A DNA stretch of 64,000 nt. Origin: Thermincola carboxydiphila. Lineage in GTDB: Bacteria > Bacillota > Thermincolia > Thermincolales > UBA2595. Position numbers and translations under genes: made by a program. Within the stretch, counting starts at the first letter, position 1, and every line of letters starts with the position of its first letter. The notes beneath the pieces are model-generated. The model saw nothing but the letters and a program-made list of their open reading frames with translations, searched no databases and was not told the origin of the DNA. Shown one piece after another: positions 14,232 through 22,837 of the stretch. Location: NCBI GenBank assembly GCA_016841325.1, contig JAENZJ010000003.1:1-64000 (forward strand). Reading direction: 5' to 3'.

Positions 14232-14681
14232 GTGACTTTTGCTGATAGGCTAAAAGAATTAAGAGAAGAAAAAGGCGTTACCCAACAAGAGTTAGCAAAC
14301 TATTTGGGTGTTGGCAGACCAACGGTGGCTGGATATGAAACAAAAAATAAACAGCCAGACTTCGAAAAGCTAATCAACATAGCGAAATATTTTAATGTGC
14401 CTACAGATTATTTATTGGGCATATCAGATAGCCGAATAGTCTATCATGCAGCCGAAGAGCATCAAGCCGAAAGGCACGTAGCCGAAGGGAGCGCCACAGA
14501 CTATAATGTCAAACCATCTGCTGACAATGAGGATGACGTATGGGAAACCCAATTAGCAGCCAACATGGAAGCCGAATATGGTCAAAAGCCATCGCCTGAA
14601 ATGGTGGCCATGGCAAAAAAAATATACAAAAGCGTGCTAAAAGAGATTGCCGATGAAGAGGCAACTAAAAAAAACAAATAA
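14232..14681 (+). CDS. XRE-family prophage repressor (CI-like)
   Basis: 149 aa from GTG at 14232 after GAGGGGGGTG. The N-terminal HTH reads FADRLKELREEKGVTQQELA, then VGRPTVAGYETKNKQPDFEK, with the common PTDYLLGISD end of the domain. The rest is acidic, without the LexA-type peptidase domain. Release from repression may therefore depend on the ImmA-like protein encoded downstream, as in phi105/ICEBs1-type systems (family knowledge). It should bind the four operators just upstream. Confidence 0.88.
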   Translation: MTFADRLKELREEKGVTQQELANYLGVGRPTVAGYETKNKQPDFEKLINIAKYFNVPTDYLLGISDSRIVYHAAEEHQAERHVAEGSATDYNVKPSADNEDDVWETQLAANMEAEYGQKPSPEMVAMAKKIYKSVLKEIADEEATKKNK

Positions 14682-14760
14682 CAACGTAATTATATTATTG
14701 ATAAATATTCTCCGGGCCCCGGCAAACGCTTTTATAATATTTTTACCTTTTACCCAAGCG

Positions 14761-14787
14761 AAACTACTACCTTAGAGGCAGTAGTTT
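14761..14787 (+). terminator. Hairpin terminator after the repressor gene
   Basis: AAACTACT (14761-14768) pairs with AGTAGTTT (14780-14787), followed by TT and a short GC-then-T stretch. Extra pairing AGCG/CGCT may lengthen the stem. The T-run is modest, so termination could be partial. Confidence 0.6.
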
Positions 14788-14828
14788 TTGCGCTTTATAG
14801 ACCATTCGACAAAATACAACAATCTTTT

Positions 14829-14880
14829 CATTCCCTGAAAGCCGCATTTCATTCCCCGAGAGCCGCATTTCAATCCTTGA
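14829..14880 (+). repeat. Tandem 21-bp repeat (2.5 copies)
   Basis: Copies at 14829-14849 and 14850-14870 differ at two positions; each begins CATTCC and ends GCCGCATTT. A third, partial and more diverged copy starts at 14871. They lie in the 261-base gap between the repressor and the ImmA-like gene. A binding site or replication slippage are both possible. Confidence 0.7.
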
Positions 14881-14942
14881 AGGTAGAAAAGCATCTACAA
14901 AGAATCGTATTTTATAGTATCACTCGATAAGAAGGTGTCTTT

Positions 14943-15443
14943 ATGGATAGACTATGGACCATTGTCGAGCGGGAGAAAATTCGGATTAGATATGAGGACC
15001 TGTCGGGTATACCCGAAAAACCTCTGGGGCTATATATATACAGCAATATAATAGGGCCCGTGATAACGCTCGATATCGGCCTGGACCACTTGCGCCGGCT
15101 AAAAAAGTGTGTGCTGGCTGAAGAGATAGGGCATTTTCATACTGCGCCGCGCACAAATATGCTCAGGGCGTATACCAGCGCCAACCAGCGGATTATGCAG
15201 TCCCAGGATGAGCGAAAAGCCATGCAGTGGGCCACGGATTTTCTTATCCCTGATACCGAGCTGACAAAAGCACTTAAAGCAGGCTGCCGGAGCTGCTTTG
15301 AGCTGGCTGAATACTTCGACGTAACTGAATGGTTTATGTACCGAAAACTGGGGCTGCTTAAAATGTGTTTCAGGCGGACAGGCTTGAAGGTGCGCGGAAA
15401 AGATTTGTTTGAAACAGAGATGTTGCCGTGCGATATTGTGTAG
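14943..15443 (+). CDS. ImmA/IrrE-type metallopeptidase-like protein
   Basis: 166 aa. The active-site helix reads CVLAEEIGHFH, where the usual motif is HExxH: the first histidine is replaced by Glu, with His at the following positions kept. Many clostridial phage members show a similar EExGHH form, as far as I recall. The family cleaves or derepresses the cognate phage repressor after DNA damage. The C-terminal part (FDVTEWFMYRKLGLLKMCF) has the usual helix-turn layout. Position directly behind the repressor supports the assignment. Confidence 0.8.
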   Translation: MDRLWTIVEREKIRIRYEDLSGIPEKPLGLYIYSNIIGPVITLDIGLDHLRRLKKCVLAEEIGHFHTAPRTNMLRAYTSANQRIMQSQDERKAMQWATDFLIPDTELTKALKAGCRSCFELAEYFDVTEWFMYRKLGLLKMCFRRTGLKVRGKDLFETEMLPCDIV

Positions 15444-15479
15444 GCAAGCATCGCCAAAAAAGACGGACGGAGGTACATT

Positions 15480-15989
15480 ATGTTCCTTAAGAAATCAAAA
15501 CCAACACTCTTTATTCTAACAATTATTACTTATTTATTATTAACCGGCTGCAGCGCAAGCGATAGGGGATATTCAGAAAAATACAAATCAGCTCAACTGG
15601 AGATAGCTTTTGGAGCTGAATCGGCCACAAAAATATGTGAAGTTTATTCGCAGACATGGGAAGCAGCAATTGAAAACGGAAATGATTTTAACCAAGCCAT
15701 AAAAAGAGCTCAAGAGACTCTTCAAAGTAGTAAAGCCTTTGAAATATTGGAAGAGACCAAGGCAGAAGCAGAGAAAAAGATGAAGGATGCCGCGAACCCG
15801 CCGAAAAGCTTTGAAGAACCTTATAAAAAATTGGTCCAGTTATACGGCATATACGGCCAGCTCAATTCGTTGGCCATGAACCCATCGGGGACGCTGATGT
15901 CTTTTAACCAAAAAGTAAATGACTTGTCGAGTCAATTCATAAGCCTGTCAAATGAAATATCGGTTTTAGTTCCTGAAACAGAACAATAA
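15480..15989 (+). CDS. Prophage lipoprotein in the lysogeny module
   Basis: 169 aa. A lipoprotein signal peptide ends in the lipobox LLLTGC (Cys near residue 24), so the protein should be anchored outside the cytoplasmic membrane. The mature part is helical and charged (EEPYKKLVQLYGIYGQLNSL). It lies between the ImmA-like gene and the integrase, the place where superinfection-exclusion lipoproteins occur in streptococcal phages (for example Ltp of TP-J34). No sequence match to Ltp is claimed. An ACGGAGGTAC ribosome site precedes the ATG. Confidence 0.75.
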   Translation: MFLKKSKPTLFILTIITYLLLTGCSASDRGYSEKYKSAQLEIAFGAESATKICEVYSQTWEAAIENGNDFNQAIKRAQETLQSSKAFEILEETKAEAEKKMKDAANPPKSFEEPYKKLVQLYGIYGQLNSLAMNPSGTLMSFNQKVNDLSSQFISLSNEISVLVPETEQ

Positions 15990-16012
15990 TTTTATTGGTA
16001 TCCAAAGGAATG

Positions 16013-16045
16013 AATGGTTGCCTTAAAGGCGCCATTTTCCTTTTG
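16013..16045 (+). terminator. Hairpin behind the lipoprotein gene
   Basis: AATGG..GCCTT pairs with AAGGC..CCATT (16013-16036), followed by TTTTCCTTTT. It may end the lysogenic transcript before the integrase gene. Confidence 0.5.
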
Positions 16046-16095
16046 CAATTCTCCAGAACTTGTATTAATATTTAAAGCAAAAAGGAGTTGTTACC

Positions 16096-17292
16096 ATGGG
16101 CAGGAGATACACAACCAATATTACCAAGATTGCCAAGGACCATTATCGCATTACCATCAACCTTGGCAAAGACCCTGAAACAGGCACATACAAAAAGAAA
16201 CGCAGAGACGTCCATGGTACCCGGCCAGAGGCAGAGGCAATCCGGGATGAAATGGTAGACGAACTGGAACAACCGGAGGGACAATATTCCAGCCAGTTGC
16301 TGGGTGACTACCTATTTCATTGGGTAGACACTATTGCAAAATCAAATCTGGAGCAAAACACTTATGAGAGTTATCGCTGGGAAATAGAAAAGCACATAAT
16401 CCCTTCTCTGGGGCACATACCTTTGTGCGAACTAATACCATTGCATATTCAGACGTTCTATTCGTATAAGTCTGAGGCTGGCCGGATAGCAAACGAAGCA
16501 TCGGAGGATAAACCTAAAGACAAAAAAGAGGACAAGCCTAATGGCCTGTCTAACCGGTCGGTGGAATATAAGCACTCAATACTTAACCAGGCGCTTAAAT
16601 ATGCAGTCAAGCCTCTGAAATTAATTCCGGAAAATCCATGCGAAGGCATTAAGCCGCCAAAATCAAAAGCCACTTCAAAGGAAAAGATGGTGGTCCTGAC
16701 CAGCAAGCAACTCCGGGACTTCCTGATTAACATTACCGACCACCGGGACTATGCTGAAATATTTGTTGACTCATACACCGGAATGCGAATATCTGAGCTA
16801 CTGGCCCTGCGCTGGATAGACGTCCTTTGGGACGAAAAACGAATCCGGGTTGAAATGACCCTGCACAAACTCAATGATGGCACCTTTGAGCATCGACCCA
16901 GGCTCAAGAATAAGAAGCCCCGCATAATAGATGTTACAGACAATGTTATATCTGTCCTGAGACAGCATCAAAAGCACCTGCTGTCAGAAGGTATACTCAA
17001 TAATCAAAATGGCCTCGTTTTCCCAGACGAAAACGGCATGCCCCAGGATCGCAAGAACCTATCGAAGCGCTTCAAAAATATAGCAGCTAAAATGGGCCAC
17101 AAGGGGATGAGGTTTCACGACCTGAGGCATACCCACGCCACCATCCTGTTAGAGGCCGGCGAGATGCTTAATGCGGTCTCAGAGAGGTTAGGACATAGTG
17201 ACCCATCCACTACTTCAAGAATATATGCGCACGTCCTGCCAGGTAAATCCAGAGCTACAGCAGACAGATTTGAACAGCTGATAAGTTTATGA
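16096..17292 (+). CDS. int: Tyrosine site-specific integrase
   Basis: 398 aa with AAAGGAG before the ATG. The order is an N-terminal arm-binding domain, a SAM-like core-binding domain (about 65-190) interrupted by a Lys-rich insertion (DKPKDKKEDKPN near 140), then the catalytic domain. Catalytic residues are visible: Arg in TGMRISELL (near 231), Lys in the LKNKKPR hairpin, HDLRH (near 341-345), LGHSD, and Tyr in RIYAHV (near 377). It should recombine the phage site with the tRNA-Leu 3' end found 130 bases downstream. The downstream stretch 17293-17355 has two GGGCTAA copies that could be arm sites. Confidence 0.95.
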   Translation: MGRRYTTNITKIAKDHYRITINLGKDPETGTYKKKRRDVHGTRPEAEAIRDEMVDELEQPEGQYSSQLLGDYLFHWVDTIAKSNLEQNTYESYRWEIEKHIIPSLGHIPLCELIPLHIQTFYSYKSEAGRIANEASEDKPKDKKEDKPNGLSNRSVEYKHSILNQALKYAVKPLKLIPENPCEGIKPPKSKATSKEKMVVLTSKQLRDFLINITDHRDYAEIFVDSYTGMRISELLALRWIDVLWDEKRIRVEMTLHKLNDGTFEHRPRLKNKKPRIIDVTDNVISVLRQHQKHLLSEGILNNQNGLVFPDENGMPQDRKNLSKRFKNIAAKMGHKGMRFHDLRHTHATILLEAGEMLNAVSERLGHSDPSTTSRIYAHVLPGKSRATADRFEQLISL

Positions 17293-17358
17293 ATGGGCTA
17301 ATTTTGGGCTAAAAAGTTATAAGAAAACGTGAATCAACGTCAAGATATGCGCACCCAG

Positions 17359-17392
17359 AACCCCTTTAATCCACACATATCAAAGGGTTTTT
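17359..17392 (+). terminator. Terminator of the integrase gene
   Basis: CCCTTT (17362-17367) pairs with AAAGGG (17382-17387), with AA/TT extension across a bulged C, followed by TTTTT. Confidence 0.65.
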
Positions 17393-17420
17393 CGCGATAT
17401 GGCTGAATAAGAAAAGAGGC

Positions 17421-17485
17421 ACGCACCAGATTCAGGTTCTAGTGCCCATTGGGGTGTGGAGGTTCAAGTCCTCTCGACCGCACCA
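17421..17485 (+). other. Right attachment site: 3' part of tRNA-Leu(CAG)
   Basis: The segment contains, in order, the 3' side of a D-stem (ACGC), an anticodon arm with loop TTCAGGT (anticodon CAG), a long variable arm (GCCC/GGGG), a T-arm GGAGG-TTCAAGT-CCTCT and the acceptor 3' side CGACCGC-A-CCA. The 5' acceptor strand GCGGTCG and the rest of the D-arm are missing upstream, so this is not a complete tRNA. It is the host tRNA 3' end left at one junction when an element integrates into a tRNA gene. The intact tRNA-Leu should lie at the other junction, left of the window. Confidence 0.85.
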
Positions 17486-17500
17486 AACTTGAGAAGCAGT

Positions 17501-17531
17501 AAGCTCGTGGAGCAAGTCCATGAGCTTTTTT
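17501..17531 (+). terminator. Terminator of the original tRNA-Leu gene
   Basis: AAGCTCGTGG (17501-17510) pairs with CCATGAGCTT (17518-17527) with a single G.U pair, followed by a T-run. It sits 16 bases after the CCA end, as expected for the host tRNA transcript. Confidence 0.85.
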
Positions 17532-17611
17532 GTGCTGGCCGGGAATTAGACTCGTCAACCGGGGCAACAAAGCTGGTAAAATACAACTCAATCTTAAAAA
17601 AAGTTACTGGG

Positions 17612-20164
17612 TTAACCCGGAGTAGAATAAATATCATCATACATGTCCCCGTGGATGGTTATATAGTCTTCTTTACAGATTTTCAACCCTGTCTTGCCGA
17701 CACCATCTATATGTATTACCACTGAGTATCTCCCGTCTGTGGTACCAATATCAACATAGTGTTTCCTTTCCCAGGCCTGTGTCCCGTCGGAAAAGGTGTG
17801 TTTAGTCCCCGGCAGGGCCCAGGTAATTTTCCTGCCGCCCGGCGAGCCGGCGACAGGCTCCAGTTCCACTATTTCCACCGAGTTATTTTCAGTGTCCCAG
17901 AACTCTGCCCTGACTGACCTGGGGCCGTATAGAATGCCACCTTTGGGTATTGCGGTGTTATGCAGACCGTCAGGAACTTTGGTTTCATAATCGGTCCAAT
18001 AAGTGGTCTCAACCTGAAGCTCAAAGCCGTAACCTGCCCTGGTTACCTTGTTGGGGTCAAGTCCGTTGGCCTGTGCCCAGGGGATAATCTCCCAACTGCC
18101 CCGGCTTTCCCGGTCCTGGGGGCGAGGATTTGCCGGGTCGGTCGGGATCCCCTGTTTTGTATCCAGCTTTATATCTACCGCCAGGCTCTCCTGATAGGTT
18201 ACCGTCCTGGTGGCCCACCGGTGGGTATCGTCCTCTCTGTGCCCGGTGATCACCCGGTAGTTTTCAGTCCAGGTCCCTGAAGTTTTGCTTGACAGAGCAT
18301 CACATTCAGCGGGGGGAAGACCCCGTTCCCTGATGTAGACGGTTTTAACTGCTGTGTTATTGTTTCTGTTGATATCTTTAAGCTGGTTTTCCGGGTCGGC
18401 AATAGCCTTTAACTCTACACTCCCTGCCTGCTGTGGGGCTGTCCAGTTAAAGGACCGGTCAGCCGAACCGCCTTCTTCCAGAGTAATAGTTTCAGTATGC
18501 AGCCTGGCACCTCCCGCGTAATAGCTTACCCGGAAGGTTTCTGCCCGGCTGCCCAGGTTGCTTACGGTAACCGTAGCTACCTGGTCTGACCCGGCAGTTA
18601 CCGGGCACTGCTGCCGGATATCGCCGACAGCTATGTCTGTCCTCCGTGACTTCACAGTGACAATTTTTTTGTTATTACTCCAGTTGATATCCTTTGCTGT
18701 GGGTTCCAGGGGCAAAATCTCTGCTTCCAGCCTGCTGTCCCCGGCCTGACCGTGAATGGTAAAGGAGAATGACTTTATTTCCCCCGGGTTTAGCGATATT
18801 TCACTGCCGTCGACCGGGGATACCGGCCACCCATTATGGGTTAACCTGAGCCTGGCTTTTACCGGTTCCTCGAAGGTGTCATACAGGCCATAGGAAACTG
18901 TGCCCCTGTATTCCCGGCCTGCTTCCGTTTCGGCTGTGCCGGGGTTAAGTTCATGGACAAAAGTATCCGGGAGTTTCTTTACGGCAATCGGGACAATAGC
19001 CACATTATCAGCAAACCGGTTACCCTCCGGGCCCTCATAGTACAGCCAGAGTGCGGGAGGATAATTGATGGCTGCCGCCAGTTCTCTGGTATCAGCCATA
19101 GCTGTCCAGTTAAAGGTTACGGTAACTTCAGAATCCTGCTGGTTAAAGACTACCGCCTGTCCTTTGGATCCTGAAGGTACATAAGGCCATAAGCTGAGAG
19201 GTTCAGTAAGGCTCCCTGGCCCTGACCGGTACTTGAGGAAGGCATCCCAATTCCCCTGCTGCAGCCGGTGCTGTCCGGCCACAAACACTCTGGTACGGTC
19301 CACCGGCACGGTGGACTGCAGGGTATCAATGCCAAATGTTACAGATGCGGTATATGTCTCCCCCGGTTCTGCAGTATATATTTCTGTGGAATTATCTCCA
19401 CCGGTTACTGTCTCGGTGGGACATCCCGGGTCAAAGTCACGGACATAGAAATTTGGCATCCATAATTTGAATTTGGATGGCGCCAGGGGGATAGTCCGGT
19501 ACAGTACCTCACCGTTTTTGATGTGCCATGCCCGCCCTACTCCCCAGCCATAGTAGGTTGGTGGCTGCAGGATATGTACATAATCGGTCCAGGTTAATTC
19601 CGGATCACCCCTGAATTCGGCTGTGTGCTTTGCCTGGAGGCCTTTGACTATGTTGGGCAGAAACCTGGTGTCCCCGTCCCAGGGGCTTTTTGATATGGTG
19701 GGCTCGCCCCGGGAAATCAGTTTTCCTCTGATTTCAGTGCTGTCCCAAGGAAATCTTATCCAATTATTATCGTCTAGCTTATCACCTGGATTTATAGGAA
19801 CATCAAGAGGCCAATCTATATTGGTAATATTTTCACCTAATTTATTAATTCCCAAATAACGATATTGTCCGGAATCTTCGTCAAAATCTCCATTTTCATT
19901 CCCCCAAACTAACATATGTTCTCCACTATTATAGTAAATGGGCCTTATGTTTGATAGGTTTTGCTCAACATTAGGCAACTTGTATACAAAGTACTCCCAA
20001 CCTAAAAAATTATTGTCGTCTATTATCATTAAATTTAATTCATTAGGAGGTGTCTTTAAAGGAATGTATGAATTAACTTCATTCGCTAATGTGATTACTG
20101 GATTTAGAATAACCAAGCATATTAATGCAACATAAATAATAATACCTTGGATTTTTACTTTCAT
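17612..20164 (-). CDS. Large secreted protein with CARDB-like domains
   Basis: 850 aa from ATG at 20164, which follows GGTGAG; the frame continues 17 codons upstream without a better start. A signal peptide (IIIYVALICLVILNPVITLA) is followed by an aromatic N-terminal region with no recognised domain. Residues about 430-660 contain two to three CARDB-type Ig folds, each with the motif DIN..NN (WSNNKKIVTV, INRNNNTAVKTV). The C-terminal part is again unrecognised. The protein is probably exported and adhesive or structural. It has only a few cysteines and no anchor. It overlaps nothing and begins five bases after the stop of the stalk-domain gene. Confidence 0.8.
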   Translation of the reverse strand: MKVKIQGIIIYVALICLVILNPVITLANEVNSYIPLKTPPNELNLMIIDDNNFLGWEYFVYKLPNVEQNLSNIRPIYYNSGEHMLVWGNENGDFDEDSGQYRYLGINKLGENITNIDWPLDVPINPGDKLDDNNWIRFPWDSTEIRGKLISRGEPTISKSPWDGDTRFLPNIVKGLQAKHTAEFRGDPELTWTDYVHILQPPTYYGWGVGRAWHIKNGEVLYRTIPLAPSKFKLWMPNFYVRDFDPGCPTETVTGGDNSTEIYTAEPGETYTASVTFGIDTLQSTVPVDRTRVFVAGQHRLQQGNWDAFLKYRSGPGSLTEPLSLWPYVPSGSKGQAVVFNQQDSEVTVTFNWTAMADTRELAAAINYPPALWLYYEGPEGNRFADNVAIVPIAVKKLPDTFVHELNPGTAETEAGREYRGTVSYGLYDTFEEPVKARLRLTHNGWPVSPVDGSEISLNPGEIKSFSFTIHGQAGDSRLEAEILPLEPTAKDINWSNNKKIVTVKSRRTDIAVGDIRQQCPVTAGSDQVATVTVSNLGSRAETFRVSYYAGGARLHTETITLEEGGSADRSFNWTAPQQAGSVELKAIADPENQLKDINRNNNTAVKTVYIRERGLPPAECDALSSKTSGTWTENYRVITGHREDDTHRWATRTVTYQESLAVDIKLDTKQGIPTDPANPRPQDRESRGSWEIIPWAQANGLDPNKVTRAGYGFELQVETTYWTDYETKVPDGLHNTAIPKGGILYGPRSVRAEFWDTENNSVEIVELEPVAGSPGGRKITWALPGTKHTFSDGTQAWERKHYVDIGTTDGRYSVVIHIDGVGKTGLKICKEDYITIHGDMYDDIYSTPG

Positions 20165-20168
20165 TATC

Positions 20169-20921
20169 TCACCACGCTCCCGGCAAGTAAATTGCAATAT
20201 AAATCCAGTCTTCACCAGGTTTTGAGATTACCCTTATTTTCTGATTATTTACATCCCAGATCTTTTCTGGTAAATCATCGAAAGTATCTTCTTTGACCTT
20301 TATATAATCAGCTATTTCCTGCGCATTTTTTTCTCCAAATTTGCTTTCTAAAATTTCATATACTTGGGTGCGCTGTTCTTGTAAGTCTTTGTACATAAGA
20401 ACAAGCATACTTATATCCACTTGATTAGGATTATCATCAGGCGTATACATATCTATCTGTATATCCGTCTCCTCAGGCAGCTCATAACCATTATCCATCA
20501 CGATGATCACAGTCCTTGTCCTGCTGTCCCAATCCACCCTGCACCCCAGTGCTTCGGCCACAAACCTGACAGGCACCATGGTCCGGCCCGGCGGCAGAAT
20601 CACCGGGACTGTATCCATAGTTTTAGTTTTCCCGTTGACAGTATAGTTCTGCCTGCCTACCCAGAGGTAGACTGCATTTTCCCTCCGCTTGACACTTACT
20701 CCTTTTATATCCTGGTCCCAGCCCACTTCTGAACCAAGGGCTTCAGCCACAAAACGTATGGGGACCATTGTCCTGTTATGGGAGTCAATATATGGGGCTA
20801 CATCGCTTGCAATCCTGCTGCCATTTACGGTAATAGTAATTTCCGAATAGGCAGCCTGTGCCGGCAGGGGGGGTGTCAGCAACCATACCAGTACGGCAAA
20901 TAAAAACACAATTTTCTTCAC
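20169..20921 (-). CDS. Copper-amine-oxidase-like stalk-domain protein
   Basis: About 250 aa. The GTG at 20921 behind GTGGAG is preferred; an ATG at 20939 or 20954 is possible. A signal peptide (IVFLFAVLVWLLTPPLPAQA) leads into two stalk repeats with the family marks NGSRIASDVAPYI.., RTMVPIRFVAEALGSEVGWD and RTMVPVRFVAEALGCRVDWD. These domains occur in exported Bacillota proteins and do not bind copper. The C-terminal 100 residues are acidic and unrecognised. It forms a likely operon with the CARDB protein. Confidence 0.85.
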   Translation of the reverse strand: MKKIVFLFAVLVWLLTPPLPAQAAYSEITITVNGSRIASDVAPYIDSHNRTMVPIRFVAEALGSEVGWDQDIKGVSVKRRENAVYLWVGRQNYTVNGKTKTMDTVPVILPPGRTMVPVRFVAEALGCRVDWDSRTRTVIIVMDNGYELPEETDIQIDMYTPDDNPNQVDISMLVLMYKDLQEQRTQVYEILESKFGEKNAQEIADYIKVKEDTFDDLPEKIWDVNNQKIRVISKPGEDWIYIAIYLPGAW

Positions 20922-21030
20922 AGTTCTCCACTCTCCCATCATTTTTGTACCCAATTGCTCCCAATAGACATATTATATTATACCATTAATTACAATTTCT
21001 GCCAACATTTCTTTTTTATTAGACCTTTTC

Positions 21031-21098
21031 GGGCAAAAAACAAAAGCAGCAGCCTTGTGCAGTTATTCTGAAAAATAACCCTGCACAGGACTGCTGCT
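21031..21098 (-). terminator. Strong terminator behind the 514-aa secreted protein
   Basis: AGCAGCAGTCCTGTGCAG pairs with CTGCACAAGGCTGCTGCT on the minus strand (21098-21081 with 21062-21045), with one mismatch, followed by a T-rich tail (21044-21031). Confidence 0.8.
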
Positions 21099-21263
21099 TA
21101 TTTAGTATCAACACAGTTTTTTCCGGCTATTACCGCAGTGGTTTGGGATTACCGCCTGAGTCCGAATACCTTGAATCCTGTTTCCAGCCCCTCTGGATGC
21201 AAAGGATCCTCTGCCAAAAACCCTCCCGGTTGCCCAAGTAGTGTTTTTAAAATATGTTTCAAA

Positions 21264-22808
21264 TTAAGGGTTATTCAGAGACCGTCTCGGGCTCAAATTC
21301 TTTTTGGAACCGGTATCCCTTAAAGATCGCTTGTTGTTCTGTCCGGTATGCAGCGCTCCTTCTCCTATGGAGAAAGACAGAGTTGCAGGCTGGTTTTCAC
21401 TGAAATACAATAATTTTCCGCCGCTCATTACAGCAAGTACATAGGTTTCTCCTTCGTCCAGGAAATCCAAATTCCGCGCCTTCAGCTTGAACTTGTAATA
21501 TGCCCCCGGAAGGTTTCCAGCACAGTTCTTTGAATGGCGCCCGGAATTACCGCTTTGGGAGCCATCCTGGGTGATTTCGCCCACATAGTTATCCATGGAT
21601 ATGTTCTCGGGATCGTCAGTCTTAAAAAAATAGATTACAGGTATTTCTTCCGGTTCCTCCTGCAGCCAGAATCTTATAGATACCGCCCTGCGTTCCAACA
21701 CAAAATTGTCTGTAACAGGCGGCATCCAGAACCCGTGGTTAAGTTGGAAGCCTCCATCCCAAATAGTTCTAACCAGCGCCTCTTCTTTTAGGGGCTCAGG
21801 GTTTTGAGGATCTCCATTCCCATAGTTGCCCATTGGTGGTTCAGATGGTCCGGAATCCCGGTCTCCCTGGTCCCCCTGATTGCCCTGGTCACTCTGGTTA
21901 CCTTGATTACCCTGATCTCCCTGGTTACCTCCCTCTCCAAAGGAGAGTGCTGCAACTACAGTATCCAGAACCACTTGACCATCTCCGATAAGAGAAGCTG
22001 TAACGGTCAAGTCCCGGGCTTCCACAGAGTCATTAAAGGCAATCGCAGTTTCTTTTCGAAAGGTGTTGTCTTCCCCAAGGTCTGTCTCAGTGATACTCCA
22101 GTCGTCTTCCTGTAGTTCAACTGTTCCCAAATCAGCTAAAACATCCAGCAGGTCGGTCTGTATCACTGCCTCTGCATTTACAGTAAAGGGGGGCACGGGA
22201 ATTGAGAGTCCGTGGGTAGCTATCAAATCATTACTCCCGCCATTACTCCCTTCTGCCGGTATGATTAGCCTGACTTTTTCCGGCAGGCTCAGTCCCTCCT
22301 GGTACAGCTCCGTCAGGTCAACCGTCAGGTCCAACTCAACACTTGTTACTCCACTTTCTGTATACTGGTAGAACTCAGTTAACTGATAGGTTTTAACAGC
22401 TTCAAAGGTACCATCCTCTGACTCGTCACCCAGTACAACGGTGATTGTATCCAAAGTGGTTTCCTTGTAAATGTCCGCCTCCATAGATATCAGCAGCTCA
22501 TCGGATACTTCCCGGCGTACAGCACTTACCAGGTACAGACCAGTAAGCGGGTCGATGTTACCGGACCGATCTGCAGTCAGTTCTGCAGTAAGGTCCCACC
22601 CGTATGTGATTACCTGTTCAGCATCAACATGGGTGATGTCCAACACCCGCTCCTCAGCTCCACCGCCATTGCCGGAAGTATCTGCGGCTGTTTTTTGTGT
22701 ATTACTTCCGGTATCGGGTACAGTCTTGTCAGGTGATTCAGCCATCGCAAACACCGTGCTCGATACAAGGAGTGCGATGGTAAGCAGTACAGTCAGTATT
22801 TTTCGCAT
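21264..22808 (-). CDS. Secreted protein with a Gly-Gln/Asn/Asp repeat tract
   Basis: 514 aa. The signal peptide is MRKILTVLLTIALLVSSTVF with AMA before the mature part. Residues about 55-300 form beta-rich regions without a recognised family. A low-complexity tract of NQGDQGNQG repeats (near 300-322) is followed by a second beta-rich domain (FWMPPVTDNFVLERRAVSIR). The tract may be a flexible linker; its G-x-x period is collagen-like but lacks proline. The gene lies 29 bases behind the SLH protein and probably shares its transcript. Function unknown. Confidence 0.75.
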   Translation of the reverse strand: MRKILTVLLTIALLVSSTVFAMAESPDKTVPDTGSNTQKTAADTSGNGGGAEERVLDITHVDAEQVITYGWDLTAELTADRSGNIDPLTGLYLVSAVRREVSDELLISMEADIYKETTLDTITVVLGDESEDGTFEAVKTYQLTEFYQYTESGVTSVELDLTVDLTELYQEGLSLPEKVRLIIPAEGSNGGSNDLIATHGLSIPVPPFTVNAEAVIQTDLLDVLADLGTVELQEDDWSITETDLGEDNTFRKETAIAFNDSVEARDLTVTASLIGDGQVVLDTVVAALSFGEGGNQGDQGNQGNQSDQGNQGDQGDRDSGPSEPPMGNYGNGDPQNPEPLKEEALVRTIWDGGFQLNHGFWMPPVTDNFVLERRAVSIRFWLQEEPEEIPVIYFFKTDDPENISMDNYVGEITQDGSQSGNSGRHSKNCAGNLPGAYYKFKLKARNLDFLDEGETYVLAVMSGGKLLYFSENQPATLSFSIGEGALHTGQNNKRSLRDTGSKKNLSPRRSLNNP

Positions 22809-22837
22809 TTTATTTCACCCCCTTTCTGTTCTAAATA

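Larger units (their letters stand above)
1..17485. mobile_element. Right-hand part of a prophage / integrative element in tRNA-Leu(CAG)
   Basis: The order integrase, lipoprotein, ImmA-like protein, repressor, divergent operators, Cro-like protein, then RecT, SbcC-like ATPase, MBL nuclease and DnaD-type replication genes is the classic lysogeny-plus-early layout of Gram-positive temperate phages. The right boundary is the 3' part of a tRNA-Leu gene at 17421-17485, next to the integrase. No structural, packaging or lysis genes are visible; they would lie left of position 1, so whether this is a full phage, a satellite or a conjugative element cannot be decided here. Genes right of 17485 are of a different, chromosomal character. 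Confidence 0.9.

Noticed and set aside
17421-17485. Complete tRNA-Leu gene
   Set aside because: The 5' acceptor strand GCGGTCG and most of the D-arm are absent upstream.
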